Below, one piece after another: positions 24,089 to 34,099 of a stretch of DNA of 54,749 nt. The stretch is from RYN-428 sp035695715. Its GTDB lineage: Bacteria; Planctomycetota; Phycisphaerae; Tepidisphaerales; Tepidisphaeraceae. The stretch's first letter is position 1; every line of letters begins with the position of its first letter. The stretch lies in assembly GCA_035695715.1 (NCBI GenBank), contig DASRRM010000409.1, positions 1-54,749 on the forward strand, read 5' to 3'. The position numbers were made by a program, and so were the translations under genes. The notes beneath the pieces are model-generated. The model was not told the DNA's origin, did not search any database, and was given only the letters and a program-made list of their open reading frames with translations.

Positions 24089-27000
24089 GGCGATTTAACG
24101 GGGACGGCGTGATCTTCTTTCGCTTGTCATCCAACAGCTCGAGCACAGTTTTTGTCACGTTGCCCGTGGAGCGCGTCGAGGGAGGCGTCGGCGGAACTTT
24201 CGCAACCGCAGTCGGGTTTTTGCCGCCGGATGTTTCCGGCAATTTAACGGCGGCTTTCGTCGGCGCGACGGCGCGTGTTTGCTGCTGCCCCGATAGGACA
24301 GTCGCCGGGAGGCTTGGCGAACCGCCGGGCAGGCTCGTGAACTGGCGATTGCGAACGTCGATGGTGTCGACGATGCTGATGCTGCCGCTGCCATCGACGT
24401 CGAAGTTGACGGCGTAGTTGGCCGAACCGACGGCGTTAAACTGCCGGTTTCGGGTCGCAACGGTGTCGACGATGCTTACCGAGCCGTTGCCATCGACGTC
24501 ACCGGGAAGAATGCTCACATTAAAGTTGAAGTCGCCCCCGGCGGTTCCGTTGCCGGAGGGAAAGGCGCTGGCGCCATTGGCCCATTCGCCATCCAGGGCG
24601 GTGCCGAGTGAATCAGCGACGGCGTTAACGCCGCTGGAGGCCACTGAGAGAAGCAATTTGTCCGCGCCAAATGGCGCGGCGAAGGTCCAGGTCGCAGTAT
24701 CGGTTGAGGCGTTGTAGCTAAACCCGCCGGCGGTGTAGGTGACCTGATTGACGCCGGCGACGGCCAGTGAATTTTGCGTGACATTCACGGTTTTATTGAA
24801 CGCGATCGAAATCGTATCGAGGTTGATCCAGGGCAAGTCGGTGCTTTGGGCAGCGCCGGTTGGGATTGCATATCCGCCGGCTTCGGGAAAGCTGGAACTC
24901 CATTGCGACGAGCTGAAGGCGACGGCAGTTACCTTTGGCGGCGGATCCGGCGCGATGGTGAAGGATGCCGAAGCAGTGGTTGGCAGGCCGCCATCCGAGG
25001 CGGTCAGCGAGTACGTTCCGCCGGTATTGATGGTCAGATTGCTGAAGGTGGCGATTCCATTGACCACCGGGGCGGTGACGCTGCTGCTTCCGCCGGCAAA
25101 TGTGCCGGAACTGAGGGTGAGGGTGATGGAGGAAGTGTCGCCTGTCAGCAGGACGCCGGCCGCATCGTCAATGGCGACGGTGACGGCTGGCGAGATCGGG
25201 ACGCCGGCCTGTGCGGGGGAGGGACTTTGCACAATCTTCAGTTGAGCGGCGGACACTTCGAAGATGGAGCCGGCGCCCGAAAGGCCGCCGTCGAGGGTTG
25301 TGCCGAACAGGTCGCCGTAGGGATCGATCGCCAGTGGTCCGACAGTATGAAAGTTCACGAAATTGGTGAGCTGCACGACGGTTGTGCTTCCATTGGGAAG
25401 CTCGAAGGGCCCGCTAAGCGAAATGCCGAAGATGTTTCCAGCCGGATCCAATGAAAGATTGGTTGGACCGGCACCCGCGGTTGAGGTGCAGTTGGCGAGG
25501 GTTGTCAACGTCGCGGAACCGGCCGCGAATTCGAAAATGATTCCGTGGCCGTTGGTTCCACCTTGGATTGTCGTTCCAAATACATCCCCTTTCCCGTCCA
25601 CCGCCATGTTGCTTTTGAGAGGCGGCCCATTTGCTGTGCCAAAGTTTACAAGCGTCGTCATGGTGACGGTGCCTTTGGCGATCTCAAAGACAATATCTGA
25701 CTGGCCGCTTTGACTGGTGGAAATTTCGCCGAAAACGTTCCCCGATGAATCGACCACGGCACCGCTCAGGGATTCCACTCCGTTGGTGCCGTTGAAGAAA
25801 GCAAGTGGCGTCAGAAGGCGACTGCTCCTGATGAATTCAAAGACGGTGCCATCGTTGTTGATCCCGCCCAGATAGGTGGTGCCATAAATATTGCCGGACG
25901 AATCCATCCCGATTGTCCCCCGGGGACCGTTGCCCGTGATGCCGGAAAAGGAGGCGAGTGTGGTAATAGTGGAACTGCCCCTGGCGATTTCGAAGACAGT
26001 TCCAGATCCACTTCCTCCACCGTAGGTGGTTCCGTAGAGGTTGCCGCTCGAATCGAAAAGCAGGTTGGATTGCGGGTAGGCTCCATTTGAACCAGTGAAT
26101 GTCGCGATGTTTGTCATCAAGTTGCTGCCGTGCGGCAACTCGAATACGGTGCCCTCGTAGTTTGAGCCCCCAAAGCTGGCCGTGCCGAACAAATTGCCCT
26201 TGGAATCGCTTGTCAGGCCAGCGTAGGGGCCATCCCCGTTACCCCACGCAAACGGCGCGAGGGTGGTGAATGTCGACGCTCCCCTGGGGATTTCGTAGAT
26301 CGTGCCGTTGCCCTGACCTCCAGCGCTGTCGCAACCAAATACATCTCCCGAGGCGTCGAGAACGACGCCGGCATACGGATAAATGCCCGATACGCCGTTG
26401 TTGGTAAAAGAGGCAAGAATCGTGCGTGTCCGCGTGCCGGCGGGAATCTCGTAAACGGTGCCGTAGTACTGGTTCGTTCCGATGCCGCCGCTTTCAGTCG
26501 TTCCGAACAAATCGCCGTTCGAGTCCAGGGCTACACCGGCGTAGGGAAAGAAGCCGTCACTGTAGGTGGTCGTGCCCAGCGGCACGCTAAAGGACCAGAG
26601 GGCGGTGATCGTTGAACTTCCACTCTGCATTTCGAACACATTGCCGTAACCATTCGCCCCGCCACTCTCGGTGGTACTAAAAAGGTCGGCGTTGGAGTCT
26701 ATCGATATATTGCCATACGGGTTATCGCCGCCAATGGGGGTGAATGTGAACAATGTAGTAATTTGGGCGCTTCCTGAGGCCACCTCGTAGATAGTGCCAT
26801 ATCCCGTGCTGCCGAATTGCAGCGTATTGGAGAGCGTCGTTCCAAACAGATTTCCATGGGAGTCGAGCGTGGCCCCGGATTCAGGGTCTACGCCATTAGC
26901 GCCGGCAAAGGACGCGATGGTGGTGATTGCGCCAGTTCCCCGGGCCACTTCAAAGATCGTGCCGTCGCCGCTCGTCCCGCCGGCGGTTGTTGTGCCGAAT

Positions 27001-27533
27001 AGGTTCCCGTTGGCATCGAGCGTGACCGAACCGTGCGGCGTCGAACCATTGACGCCATTGAAGGAAGCGAGCGTGGTGATCACACCGCTGCCCCCGGCTA
27101 TTTCGAATACAGTCCCGTCGCCATACGCGCCGCCCGTGGCGGTCGTCCCGAACAAGTTGCCGCTGGAGTCGATGGCCAGGCCGCCGTATGGGTCGCTTCC
27201 GTTGGCGCCGGTGAACGAGGCGACGGTCGATATCGTCGAACTGCCGGCGGGCAACTCGTAAACCGTCCCCTCATTGGCCACGCCGCCTATCGTGGCCGTT
27301 CCGAACAGATTACCGGTGGAGGAAAGCACCGGCGTGCTGTAGGGCTTCGCGCCCTGCGTCGGCACCAGGCTGCTGGCTGTGCTGAACTCGTAACTGGAGA
27401 GCAGCAAGCGCGGCTCAAATGCCTCGGCGACAGCTTTGCAAATGAAAGACGTTCGCCAACTTCGAGAAGCGGCGCTCGATCGACGACCGGCAACAAGCCG
27501 CGAAAATTTCCACGATCCGGTCTTTTTGGGCAT
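24081..27533 (-). CDS. LEPR-XLL surface protein with 14 Gloeo_Verruco repeats and dockerin
   Basis: This secreted protein has 1150 residues. After a basic N-terminus comes the LEPR-XLL motif FEPRLLLS (residues 39-46). Residues about 47-760 hold exactly 14 repeats of about 50 residues of the pattern GNLFGTTxxGGxxGxGTVFEI ... ITTLASF ... LDSS, matching the Gloeo_Verruco repeat (TIGR03803 type). An Ig-like domain (about 765-860) and a domain beginning near VAFSSSQW (about 862-975) follow. A dockerin-type pair of EF-hand repeats comes next (about 1005-1068: DVDGNGSVSIVDT and DVDGSGSISIVDT), then a basic, Pro/Thr-rich tail. The ATG at 27533 has GGGGA about 7 nt upstream; the in-frame ATG at 27572 does not. 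It lies 86 bp after its larger paralogue and overlaps the TPR-glycosyltransferase start. Confidence 0.87.
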   Translation of the reverse strand: MPKKTGSWKFSRLVAGRRSSAASRSWRTSFICKAVAEAFEPRLLLSSYEFSTASSLVPTQGAKPYSTPVLSSTGNLFGTATIGGVANEGTVYELPAGSSTISTVASFTGANGSDPYGGLAIDSSGNLFGTTATGGAYGDGTVFEIAGGSGVITTLASFNGVNGSTPHGSVTLDANGNLFGTTTAGGTSGDGTIFEVARGTGAITTIASFAGANGVDPESGATLDSHGNLFGTTLSNTLQFGSTGYGTIYEVASGSAQITTLFTFTPIGGDNPYGNISIDSNADLFSTTESGGANGYGNVFEMQSGSSTITALWSFSVPLGTTTYSDGFFPYAGVALDSNGDLFGTTESGGIGTNQYYGTVYEIPAGTRTRTILASFTNNGVSGIYPYAGVVLDASGDVFGCDSAGGQGNGTIYEIPRGASTFTTLAPFAWGNGDGPYAGLTSDSKGNLFGTASFGGSNYEGTVFELPHGSNLMTNIATFTGSNGAYPQSNLLFDSSGNLYGTTYGGGSGSGTVFEIARGSSTITTLASFSGITGNGPRGTIGMDSSGNIYGTTYLGGINNDGTVFEFIRSSRLLTPLAFFNGTNGVESLSGAVVDSSGNVFGEISTSQSGQSDIVFEIAKGTVTMTTLVNFGTANGPPLKSNMAVDGKGDVFGTTIQGGTNGHGIIFEFAAGSATLTTLANCTSTAGAGPTNLSLDPAGNIFGISLSGPFELPNGSTTVVQLTNFVNFHTVGPLAIDPYGDLFGTTLDGGLSGAGSIFEVSAAQLKIVQSPSPAQAGVPISPAVTVAIDDAAGVLLTGDTSSITLTLSSGTFAGGSSSVTAPVVNGIATFSNLTINTGGTYSLTASDGGLPTTASASFTIAPDPPPKVTAVAFSSSQWSSSFPEAGGYAIPTGAAQSTDLPWINLDTISIAFNKTVNVTQNSLAVAGVNQVTYTAGGFSYNASTDTATWTFAAPFGADKLLLSVASSGVNAVADSLGTALDGEWANGASAFPSGNGTAGGDFNFNVSILPGDVDGNGSVSIVDTVATRNRQFNAVGSANYAVNFDVDGSGSISIVDTIDVRNRQFTSLPGGSPSLPATVLSGQQQTRAVAPTKAAVKLPETSGGKNPTAVAKVPPTPPSTRSTGNVTKTVLELLDDKRKKITPSPLNRHG

Positions 27534-27619
27534 CTGTTTTCCCCATTGTCTCGAAGTATAGACAAAATGCACTTGTCGCAGCGCGACTCTTGTCAGGGCT
27601 TTCGTCAGACTTACAGCGC

Positions 27620-30600
27620 TTATGTTCTCCTGGCCGCTGGCGGCACTTTGGTAGATACTTTCGTTTTGATGCTGGAAGCCGCCGGCGCACTCTTGACGAC
27701 GGCGGGCGGCTTTTTCGTCGCCGGCGTGGGTGCGATCACCGGCTTCACGGCGATCGGCGTCGGTTTAATTGGCTTGACCGTGATGACTGGCGAAATCAGC
27801 GTCGCCTTGATCGCCGTTGCCACCGGGATTGTCGACGCCTGGCTGTGCATGGATATCATTGCCGGTAAGGACGGCAAACCGCTGGGCAGGCTGGTGAACT
27901 GGCGATTGCGAACGTCGATGGTGTCGATGATGCTGATGCTGCCGCTGCCATCGACGTCGAAGTTGACGGCGTAGTTGGCCGAACCGACTGAGTTAAACTG
28001 CCGGTTTCGGGTCGCAACGGTGTCGACGATGCTCACCGAGCCGTTGCCGTCGACGTCACCGGGGAGAATGCTCACATTGAAGTTGAAGTCGCCGCCGGCG
28101 GTTTGGTTGCCGGAGGGAAAGGCGCTGGCGCCATTGGTCCATTCGCCGTCGAGGGCGGTGCCCGCGGCGTCGGTGACGGCGTTGGCGCCGCTGGAGGCGA
28201 GATTGAGCAGCAGTTTGTCCGCCCCAAACGGCGCGGCGAAAGTCCAGGTCGCGGTATCGGTTGAAGCGTTGTAGCTAAACCCGCTGGCGGTGTAGGTGGC
28301 TTGATTGACGCCCACGACCGTCAGCGCGTTTTGCGTGATATTCACGGACTCGTTGAAACTGATGGAGATGGTATCGAGATTGATCCAGGGCAGATCATTG
28401 GTTTGGGCCGAGCCGCTGGGAATGGCGTATCCGCTATAGGCGGGGAAGGCCGTAGACCAGCCCGAAGATGAGAATAAAACGCCTGCCACCTCCGGGATAA
28501 TGCCGGAGCTGACCATCGTTAGTTCGAAGACCACGCCGGCGTTGCCTGCGCCTCCGCCGGAAGTCGCGCCGTACACATTTCCCCTGGAATCGAGCCAGAG
28601 GGTTCCGGTGGGGGAGGAGCCTGAGTTGCCGCCGAAGCTGAAAAGGATGCCGGGATTATAGGCGCCCGGCACGAATTCGAAAACCGTGCCGGCGTTGTTG
28701 GCGCCACCACCGGAAATGCCGAACAAGTCCTTGCCGTCGAGAAGGAGCGTCGAATCCGGGCTGCGAGCATCCACGCCGTTGAATGAAGTAAGTGTAGTGA
28801 TGGAATTGCTTCCGCTGGGGATTTCGAAAATGGTGCCGTTGCCAGAGGCTCCGCCGGTCTGGGTTGTGCCGTAGAGGTTTCCGGTCGAGTCCATCACCAA
28901 TCCCGCAGAGGGCGCCGAGCCGTTGGTATTGTTGAAGGCGGCCAGAGTTGTGATCGCGTTTGTTCCATGCGCCACCTCGAAGACGTTGCCATAGGCCGTG
29001 ACCCCGCCGCTCGACAGTGTGCCGAAAAGGTCGCCCTGGGAATCGATGACCAATGCCGAATAGCAAGATGTGCCGGTGGAACTGGTGAAATTGGCAATCG
29101 CGGTGACAGTATTGGTGCCGGCGGCGATTTCATATACGGTGCCATTCCCGGTCCCTCCGCGTAAAGTAGTGCCGAATATGTCACCGCTCGCGTCGAGCGC
29201 GACCGCCGTGTTCGGGTCGGAACCGTTGGTGCCAGTGAAGCTGGCAACGGCGATAGCAGAAGTTGCACCGTAGGGAAGCTCGAAGACAACGCCGTCGTTG
29301 TTCGCCCCGCCGAAGGAAGTGACTCCAAAAAGATCGCCCGCCGAATCGAGAGTGAGCGGCGAATCCGGGAACGAGCCGTCAGTCCCATTGAAGGAATGCA
29401 CGATGGTGGCGGCGGTAGTTCCGAATGGGATCTCGAAGATAGTCCCGACGTTTTGAGAACCCCCGGACGAGGTGGTTCCAAAAAGATCGCCGGCCGCATC
29501 GGCGGTTAAGCCCGATTGGGGCATATTGCCGCCCGCAGTTGGAAAGCTGGCCAGCGTTGTAATGGAAGAAGAGCCGCTGGGAAGCTCGAATACCGCCCCA
29601 ATATAATTTGTCCCGCCGCCGGCCGTCGTGCCAAAGATGTTGCCGCTGCTATCGGTAAACACCGGCGCATCGACACCGACGGCTCCCGGAGCATTGAACG
29701 AAGCAAGTGCGGTAATGACTGATGCGCCTTGAGGCAATTCGAATACGGTGCCATGGCTATTGGCGCCGCCTGCCATCGCCGCACCCAACAGGTTCCCGGA
29801 ACTGCCGAACGTTAATCCCTGGGCCGTATAACCGGTTGCCGACGAGAAACTGGCGAGCGTCGTGATGGTCGTTGTGGCGGCGGGTATTTCGAAAATCGTG
29901 CCGTCGCTGTTGGCGCCGCCGGATTGCGTGCTTCCAAATAAATCCCCCGCGCTATCGATGATCACGCCGCTGGGGCGGGCCCCGTTTGACCCGGTGAACG
30001 GCGCGACGGTCGTTATCGAACTGCTTCCATTGGGCAACTCGAATATGTATCCATCTCCGCTGCTTCCACCATTCATCGAGGCGCCAAAAAGGTCGCCGGC
30101 GGCGTCGAGAACGACGCCGAAATTTGCATAGCTCCCGCTGCTGAACGAGGCGGGGGACGTAATGATGCCGGTCTTGGGATCGTCTTCGAATATCGCTCCC
30201 GATCCAGTCGGGCCGAAAAGGGTGGTGCCGACAAGCGTTCCGCCGGGTCCGAATGCCAGGGGTCCGGCGGATGGCCCGCTCGCTCCTGAGGTGCTGAAAT
30301 TGCCCACGGTGGTGATTACGTTGGTTCCCGCGGCGATCTCAAAGACCGTGCCGTGCCCGGAGGTGCCGCCATTGATGGTCGTTCCAAACAGGTCTCCGGC
30401 GGCGTCGACGGTGAGGCCGGCATAGGGATTAAGGCCGTTTGCCCCGGTGAAGCTGCAAAGGGCTGTCAATTGCGTACTGCCGGCTGGAAGCTCGAATACC
30501 GCGCCGTCGTCAAAACTCCCGCCGTAAGCTGCCGTCCCGAATAAATCGCCTTTTGCGTCAAACACCGGCGTACATTCAGGACCGTCGCCATCCGGATAAG

Positions 30601-33600
30601 CGGCAGGAAAGGTGTAAGAAGTTGTGTCGCTGTAGGACGGGTAAACGCTCATGACCAGCGGGACCAAGGCTCCATCGGAAATGGTCAGCGTGCAAACATT
30701 GGCGGCATTGATGTTGAGATTATTGAATGTTGCTACGCCGTTTACCGTGGCTGCGCTGATCGATGCCGTGCCGCCGGCGAAGGTGCCGCCGGCAAGTTGC
30801 ATGGTCACATTCGAGGTGTCATTGGAAACAATGTTGCCCAGGACGTCTTCGACTTCAACGCTAAGCGTTGTGCCGGGCTGGTTGCTCGACGGAAGACCGA
30901 CGCGGACAAGGTGGTCGGCCGGGCCGGGTAACACAGTGAAAGGGGCTGAGGTGATCGATTGGGCTGGAGAGAAGCTGGCCGTGATCGTATAGGAGCCAGC
31001 GGTGTTGATCGGTACATTCAAAAGCGTGGCGAGTCCATTAACCGTGTCACTAACGGTCGTATTCTTCCCATTGGCAAATACGCCGCCGTTCAGGGTCAGG
31101 GTAACGGTGCCAGGATAGGTGCCGTCGGCGGGCCTTCCGGGGAATTGCAAGGAAACCTGCAAATTCGGCGAATTGCCCGCGACGATTGTTTGTGGACTCT
31201 GAATGAACGTGAGTAATGGCGCTGCTGGCGTATACTCGACGATTCCCCCCGTATTAGAAAAGCTCGTCAGGTTAAATAGATCGCCCGCCGCATCGAGGGC
31301 GACGCCGTATGGCGAGCCTCCCGAGACGTCGACTATCGAGTTGCTGCCTCGGGGTATTTCGAACATCTCGCCGCTGGATGTTGTCGAAGCCGCTCCAAAA
31401 ATATCGCCCTGCGAATCGAGCGCAACCGGCGTGCTCGGATGCGTTCCCGTCGAGCTGGTGAAATTGCCAAAAACGGTGACCGCGCTCGAGCCTGCGGCAA
31501 GCTCAAATACGGTCCCATCACTGCTGGAGCCACCGTTTTTCGCAGCGCCAAAAAGGTCGCCATTCGCATCGGCAACAACTCCGCTCTGGGGATTGGACCC
31601 ATTCGTCCCGTTGAAGCTGGCCAGAGTGGTAATCACGCTGCCGCCGCTGGCGATCTCGAAGATCGACCCGAGATTGCTGGCTCCCCCGTTTAGCGTTGCG
31701 CCGAAAATGTCGCCGCTGGTATCGATCGCCAGAGGCCCTTGCGGCGCGGTTGTGCTGGAAGAAAAAGTGGCCAGCGTGGTGAGGTTGGTCGTCCCGCTGG
31801 CGATTTCGAAAACCGTGGATTTTCCAGAAGATGTGGCGCCAAATGCGTCTCCGGCAGGATCCAGGGTCAGGCTATATCCCGGTGAATATCCGGTCGAGCC
31901 TGAGAAGCTGGCGAGAGTGGTCAGAGCGTTGCTTGCGACGGCAACTTCAAAGACGGTGCCAAGGCCGTTTTGACCGCCACTTGAAGTTGTGCCAAAAAGG
32001 TCGCCCTTTGAGTCAAGAGAGACATCCGAAGTGGGATTGCGGCCATTAGTGCCGTTGAAGATGGCGAGGCTGGTGGCTGTGCCGCTGCCGCTGGCGATTT
32101 CATAGATGCCGCCATCGTTATAAGCGCCGCCTTGATTCAATGTGCCGAACAGATCACCATTGGAATCGACAGTCGGCGCGGCCAGGGGATCATACCCTGT
32201 GGCGCTGGAGCAAGTGTATATGACGGACACGGCACTGCCGCCATGAGGAAGTTCAAAGACCGCGCCGAAGCTATCGGCGCCCGTCCCGCTGGTGCTGGTG
32301 CCGAACAAATTGCCGGCGGCATCGGGGATGACGCCGCCGTTCGGGTATTGCAAATTCGTTCCACTGAAATTGGCGAGAACAGTGATCTGCGCGCTCCCTT
32401 GCGGCAGTTCAAATATAGCGCCACCCGCGGCCGCGCCGATCCCATCCAATGTGGTTCCGAAGAAATCTCCGCTTGCGTCCCGGGTGAGGTAGTTTTCAAC
32501 ATATTCTCCGTTGGCGCCGGTAAAGGTTGCCAACGTCGTAAGTGCTGCGGTGCCGGCGGCCACCTCGAACAATGTTCCGTAGCGGTTCGTCCCTCCCTCA
32601 TAGCATGTCCCAAACAGATTATTATTCGAGTCGATGATGAGCTGTGAGTCGCCAACAAAGTTGGCGAAATTGACCACGGCTGTCAGGGTTGTGCTGCCAT
32701 GTGGTATTTCAAAGAGCGTACCACCATTGCCCGAGCCTCCATTGCTGGCCGTTCCAAAAAGATCGCCACTGGAATCGAAAACGACCCCGGCTTCGGGATC
32801 ATCGCCGTTGGCGCCACTGAAATTCGCGAGCGCAGTAATGGTGTTGCTGCCGCGCGGCAGTTCGAAAACCGTTCCACCATTGGGGTTGGTGGCGCCGCCC
32901 CGGCTTGCGGTGCCGAATAGATCGCCGTTGGCATCGAGGGTCGGAGCGTCGTTCGGAGAACTGCCATTGGTCTCATTGAACGTTGCCAGTGTGGTGATGG
33001 CATTGCTGCCTTCGGCGATTTCGAAGACGGTTCCCTGATTATACAAGCCGCCGCTGCCGGTCGTGCCGAAGATGTCGCCAGCGGCATCAAGCGTGACGCC
33101 CCCTTCAGGCGAGATGCCATTGCTGCCATTGAAGCTGGCAATTGCCGTAACCGTTGCAGATCCTTTGGCCATTTCAACGACGGCCCCGTCGCCGAATGTT
33201 CCGCCGCCGGCCATGGTCGTAAAGAAGTTTCCGTTCGGATCGCCAATGAGCGGGCCGGGCGTGGTCCCTGACGGGAACAGCCCAAAATTTGCGATCGTGT
33301 CTCCTATGTAAATATTGAACGAATTGGACGCGGCACTGCTCAACGATGCGTCAGTGGCCGACAGCGCATACGTCCCCGGCGATTTAATTATCAACCCGGT
33401 AAACGTCGCGATTCCATTGACGGCATTGACCGTCGCGCTATTTACCCCCGTCGAAAACGTGCCTGTGTTGAGCGTGATCGTCACCGCACTGGAATCGGTC
33501 GTAACGATGTTGCCCGCGGCGTCTTTCAGGTCGACGACGATTGGTTGAACTGTGGCGCCCGACTGGGCGCTGGCGAGACTTGAGCCGAACGCCAACTGGG

Positions 33601-33757
33601 TTGCCGTCGTCAGCAGCAGCCTTTGCTCCAGGGATTCGCAGCCATAACGCTTATGTGCCGCGTCCAGTGCAGCGGCGGAACGACCAAGCGCTGCTCGCCT
33701 GACCAGACGATCCGCCGCGGCTTGTGCCACGGTTTCGAGCCACGATTGAAATGACAT
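27620..33757 (-). CDS. Giant LEPR-XLL surface protein with 2 x 14 Gloeo_Verruco repeats and dockerin
   Basis: This secreted protein has 2045 residues. LEQRLLL is at residues 43-49. An Ig-like domain (about 50-150) is followed by a first array of 14 repeats (about 150-842). Two Ig-like domains (about 843-1040) separate it from a second array of 14 repeats (about 1045-1743). A domain starting near AGVLFSSSGW comes next, then dockerin EF-hand repeats (about 1895-1955) and a basic Lys/Pro/Ala/Val tail. The repeat pattern is GDLFGTTxxGGxxGxGTVFEI with ITTLASF and LDSS blocks. The ATG has GGGAG 8 nt upstream. The final 250 residues before the tail are nearly the same as in the downstream paralogue at 24081-27533. 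It is the first gene of a probable three-gene operon. Confidence 0.87.
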   Translation of the reverse strand: MSFQSWLETVAQAAADRLVRRAALGRSAAALDAAHKRYGCESLEQRLLLTTATQLAFGSSLASAQSGATVQPIVVDLKDAAGNIVTTDSSAVTITLNTGTFSTGVNSATVNAVNGIATFTGLIIKSPGTYALSATDASLSSAASNSFNIYIGDTIANFGLFPSGTTPGPLIGDPNGNFFTTMAGGGTFGDGAVVEMAKGSATVTAIASFNGSNGISPEGGVTLDAAGDIFGTTGSGGLYNQGTVFEIAEGSNAITTLATFNETNGSSPNDAPTLDANGDLFGTASRGGATNPNGGTVFELPRGSNTITALANFSGANGDDPEAGVVFDSSGDLFGTASNGGSGNGGTLFEIPHGSTTLTAVVNFANFVGDSQLIIDSNNNLFGTCYEGGTNRYGTLFEVAAGTAALTTLATFTGANGEYVENYLTRDASGDFFGTTLDGIGAAAGGAIFELPQGSAQITVLANFSGTNLQYPNGGVIPDAAGNLFGTSTSGTGADSFGAVFELPHGGSAVSVIYTCSSATGYDPLAAPTVDSNGDLFGTLNQGGAYNDGGIYEIASGSGTATSLAIFNGTNGRNPTSDVSLDSKGDLFGTTSSGGQNGLGTVFEVAVASNALTTLASFSGSTGYSPGYSLTLDPAGDAFGATSSGKSTVFEIASGTTNLTTLATFSSSTTAPQGPLAIDTSGDIFGATLNGGASNLGSIFEIASGGSVITTLASFNGTNGSNPQSGVVADANGDLFGAAKNGGSSSDGTVFELAAGSSAVTVFGNFTSSTGTHPSTPVALDSQGDIFGAASTTSSGEMFEIPRGSNSIVDVSGGSPYGVALDAAGDLFNLTSFSNTGGIVEYTPAAPLLTFIQSPQTIVAGNSPNLQVSLQFPGRPADGTYPGTVTLTLNGGVFANGKNTTVSDTVNGLATLLNVPINTAGSYTITASFSPAQSITSAPFTVLPGPADHLVRVGLPSSNQPGTTLSVEVEDVLGNIVSNDTSNVTMQLAGGTFAGGTASISAATVNGVATFNNLNINAANVCTLTISDGALVPLVMSVYPSYSDTTSYTFPAAYPDGDGPECTPVFDAKGDLFGTAAYGGSFDDGAVFELPAGSTQLTALCSFTGANGLNPYAGLTVDAAGDLFGTTINGGTSGHGTVFEIAAGTNVITTVGNFSTSGASGPSAGPLAFGPGGTLVGTTLFGPTGSGAIFEDDPKTGIITSPASFSSGSYANFGVVLDAAGDLFGASMNGGSSGDGYIFELPNGSSSITTVAPFTGSNGARPSGVIIDSAGDLFGSTQSGGANSDGTIFEIPAATTTITTLASFSSATGYTAQGLTFGSSGNLLGAAMAGGANSHGTVFELPQGASVITALASFNAPGAVGVDAPVFTDSSGNIFGTTAGGGTNYIGAVFELPSGSSSITTLASFPTAGGNMPQSGLTADAAGDLFGTTSSGGSQNVGTIFEIPFGTTAATIVHSFNGTDGSFPDSPLTLDSAGDLFGVTSFGGANNDGVVFELPYGATSAIAVASFTGTNGSDPNTAVALDASGDIFGTTLRGGTGNGTVYEIAAGTNTVTAIANFTSSTGTSCYSALVIDSQGDLFGTLSSGGVTAYGNVFEVAHGTNAITTLAAFNNTNGSAPSAGLVMDSTGNLYGTTQTGGASGNGTIFEIPSGSNSITTLTSFNGVDARSPDSTLLLDGKDLFGISGGGANNAGTVFEFVPGAYNPGILFSFGGNSGSSPTGTLWLDSRGNVYGATSGGGAGNAGVVFELTMVSSGIIPEVAGVLFSSSGWSTAFPAYSGYAIPSGSAQTNDLPWINLDTISISFNESVNITQNALTVVGVNQATYTASGFSYNASTDTATWTFAAPFGADKLLLNLASSGANAVTDAAGTALDGEWTNGASAFPSGNQTAGGDFNFNVSILPGDVDGNGSVSIVDTVATRNRQFNSVGSANYAVNFDVDGSGSISIIDTIDVRNRQFTSLPSGLPSLPAMISMHSQASTIPVATAIKATLISPVITVKPIKPTPIAVKPVIAPTPATKKPPAVVKSAPAASSIKTKVSTKVPPAARRT

Positions 33758-34099
33758 TCTGCTGTCTCCCTTAAACGACGTAAACGCAGAGGTGAATCGC
33801 GCTTGTGAGAAGGCGTCTGGCTCAAGGCGCTCGGCACGATAAACCGGGTGGGAAGCTGTCGCGGTTGGTCTTGCGCGACGCTGCGGCTTGATAATCTTGG
33901 CGCGTGAATTGTCCCGCCAGCGGCGTACGAATCCCCATTTTTCTCACTCTCCCTCACAGTATTAACCTTTGAGATGCCCTGTTAACACCATTATCCCGAT
34001 TCGATCAGATTATGCGAGGCTTGTATCAGCGGATTTGTTCTCACCCCAGATCCGCGGCGTATGCCGCAATCCCCGTTTGGATCGCTGATTATGCGCAAT
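33758..34099. other. Intergenic region upstream of the LEPR-XLL operon
   Basis: This stretch between the giant protein's start and the tRNA-Glu terminator shows no convincing gene. It must hold the promoter of the minus-strand operon, but I see no promoter hexamers strong enough to call. Confidence 0.5.

Noticed and set aside
24400..33550. Many plus-strand open frames of 60-250 codons opposite the giant repeat proteins
   Set aside because: They recur with the repeat period and read the same low-complexity Pro/Ser/Arg patterns, so they are shadows of the repeats.
33610..33957. Minus-strand open frame of 115 codons upstream of the giant LEPR-XLL gene
   Set aside because: It overlaps the start and signal region of the giant gene in another frame and has no recognisable domain.
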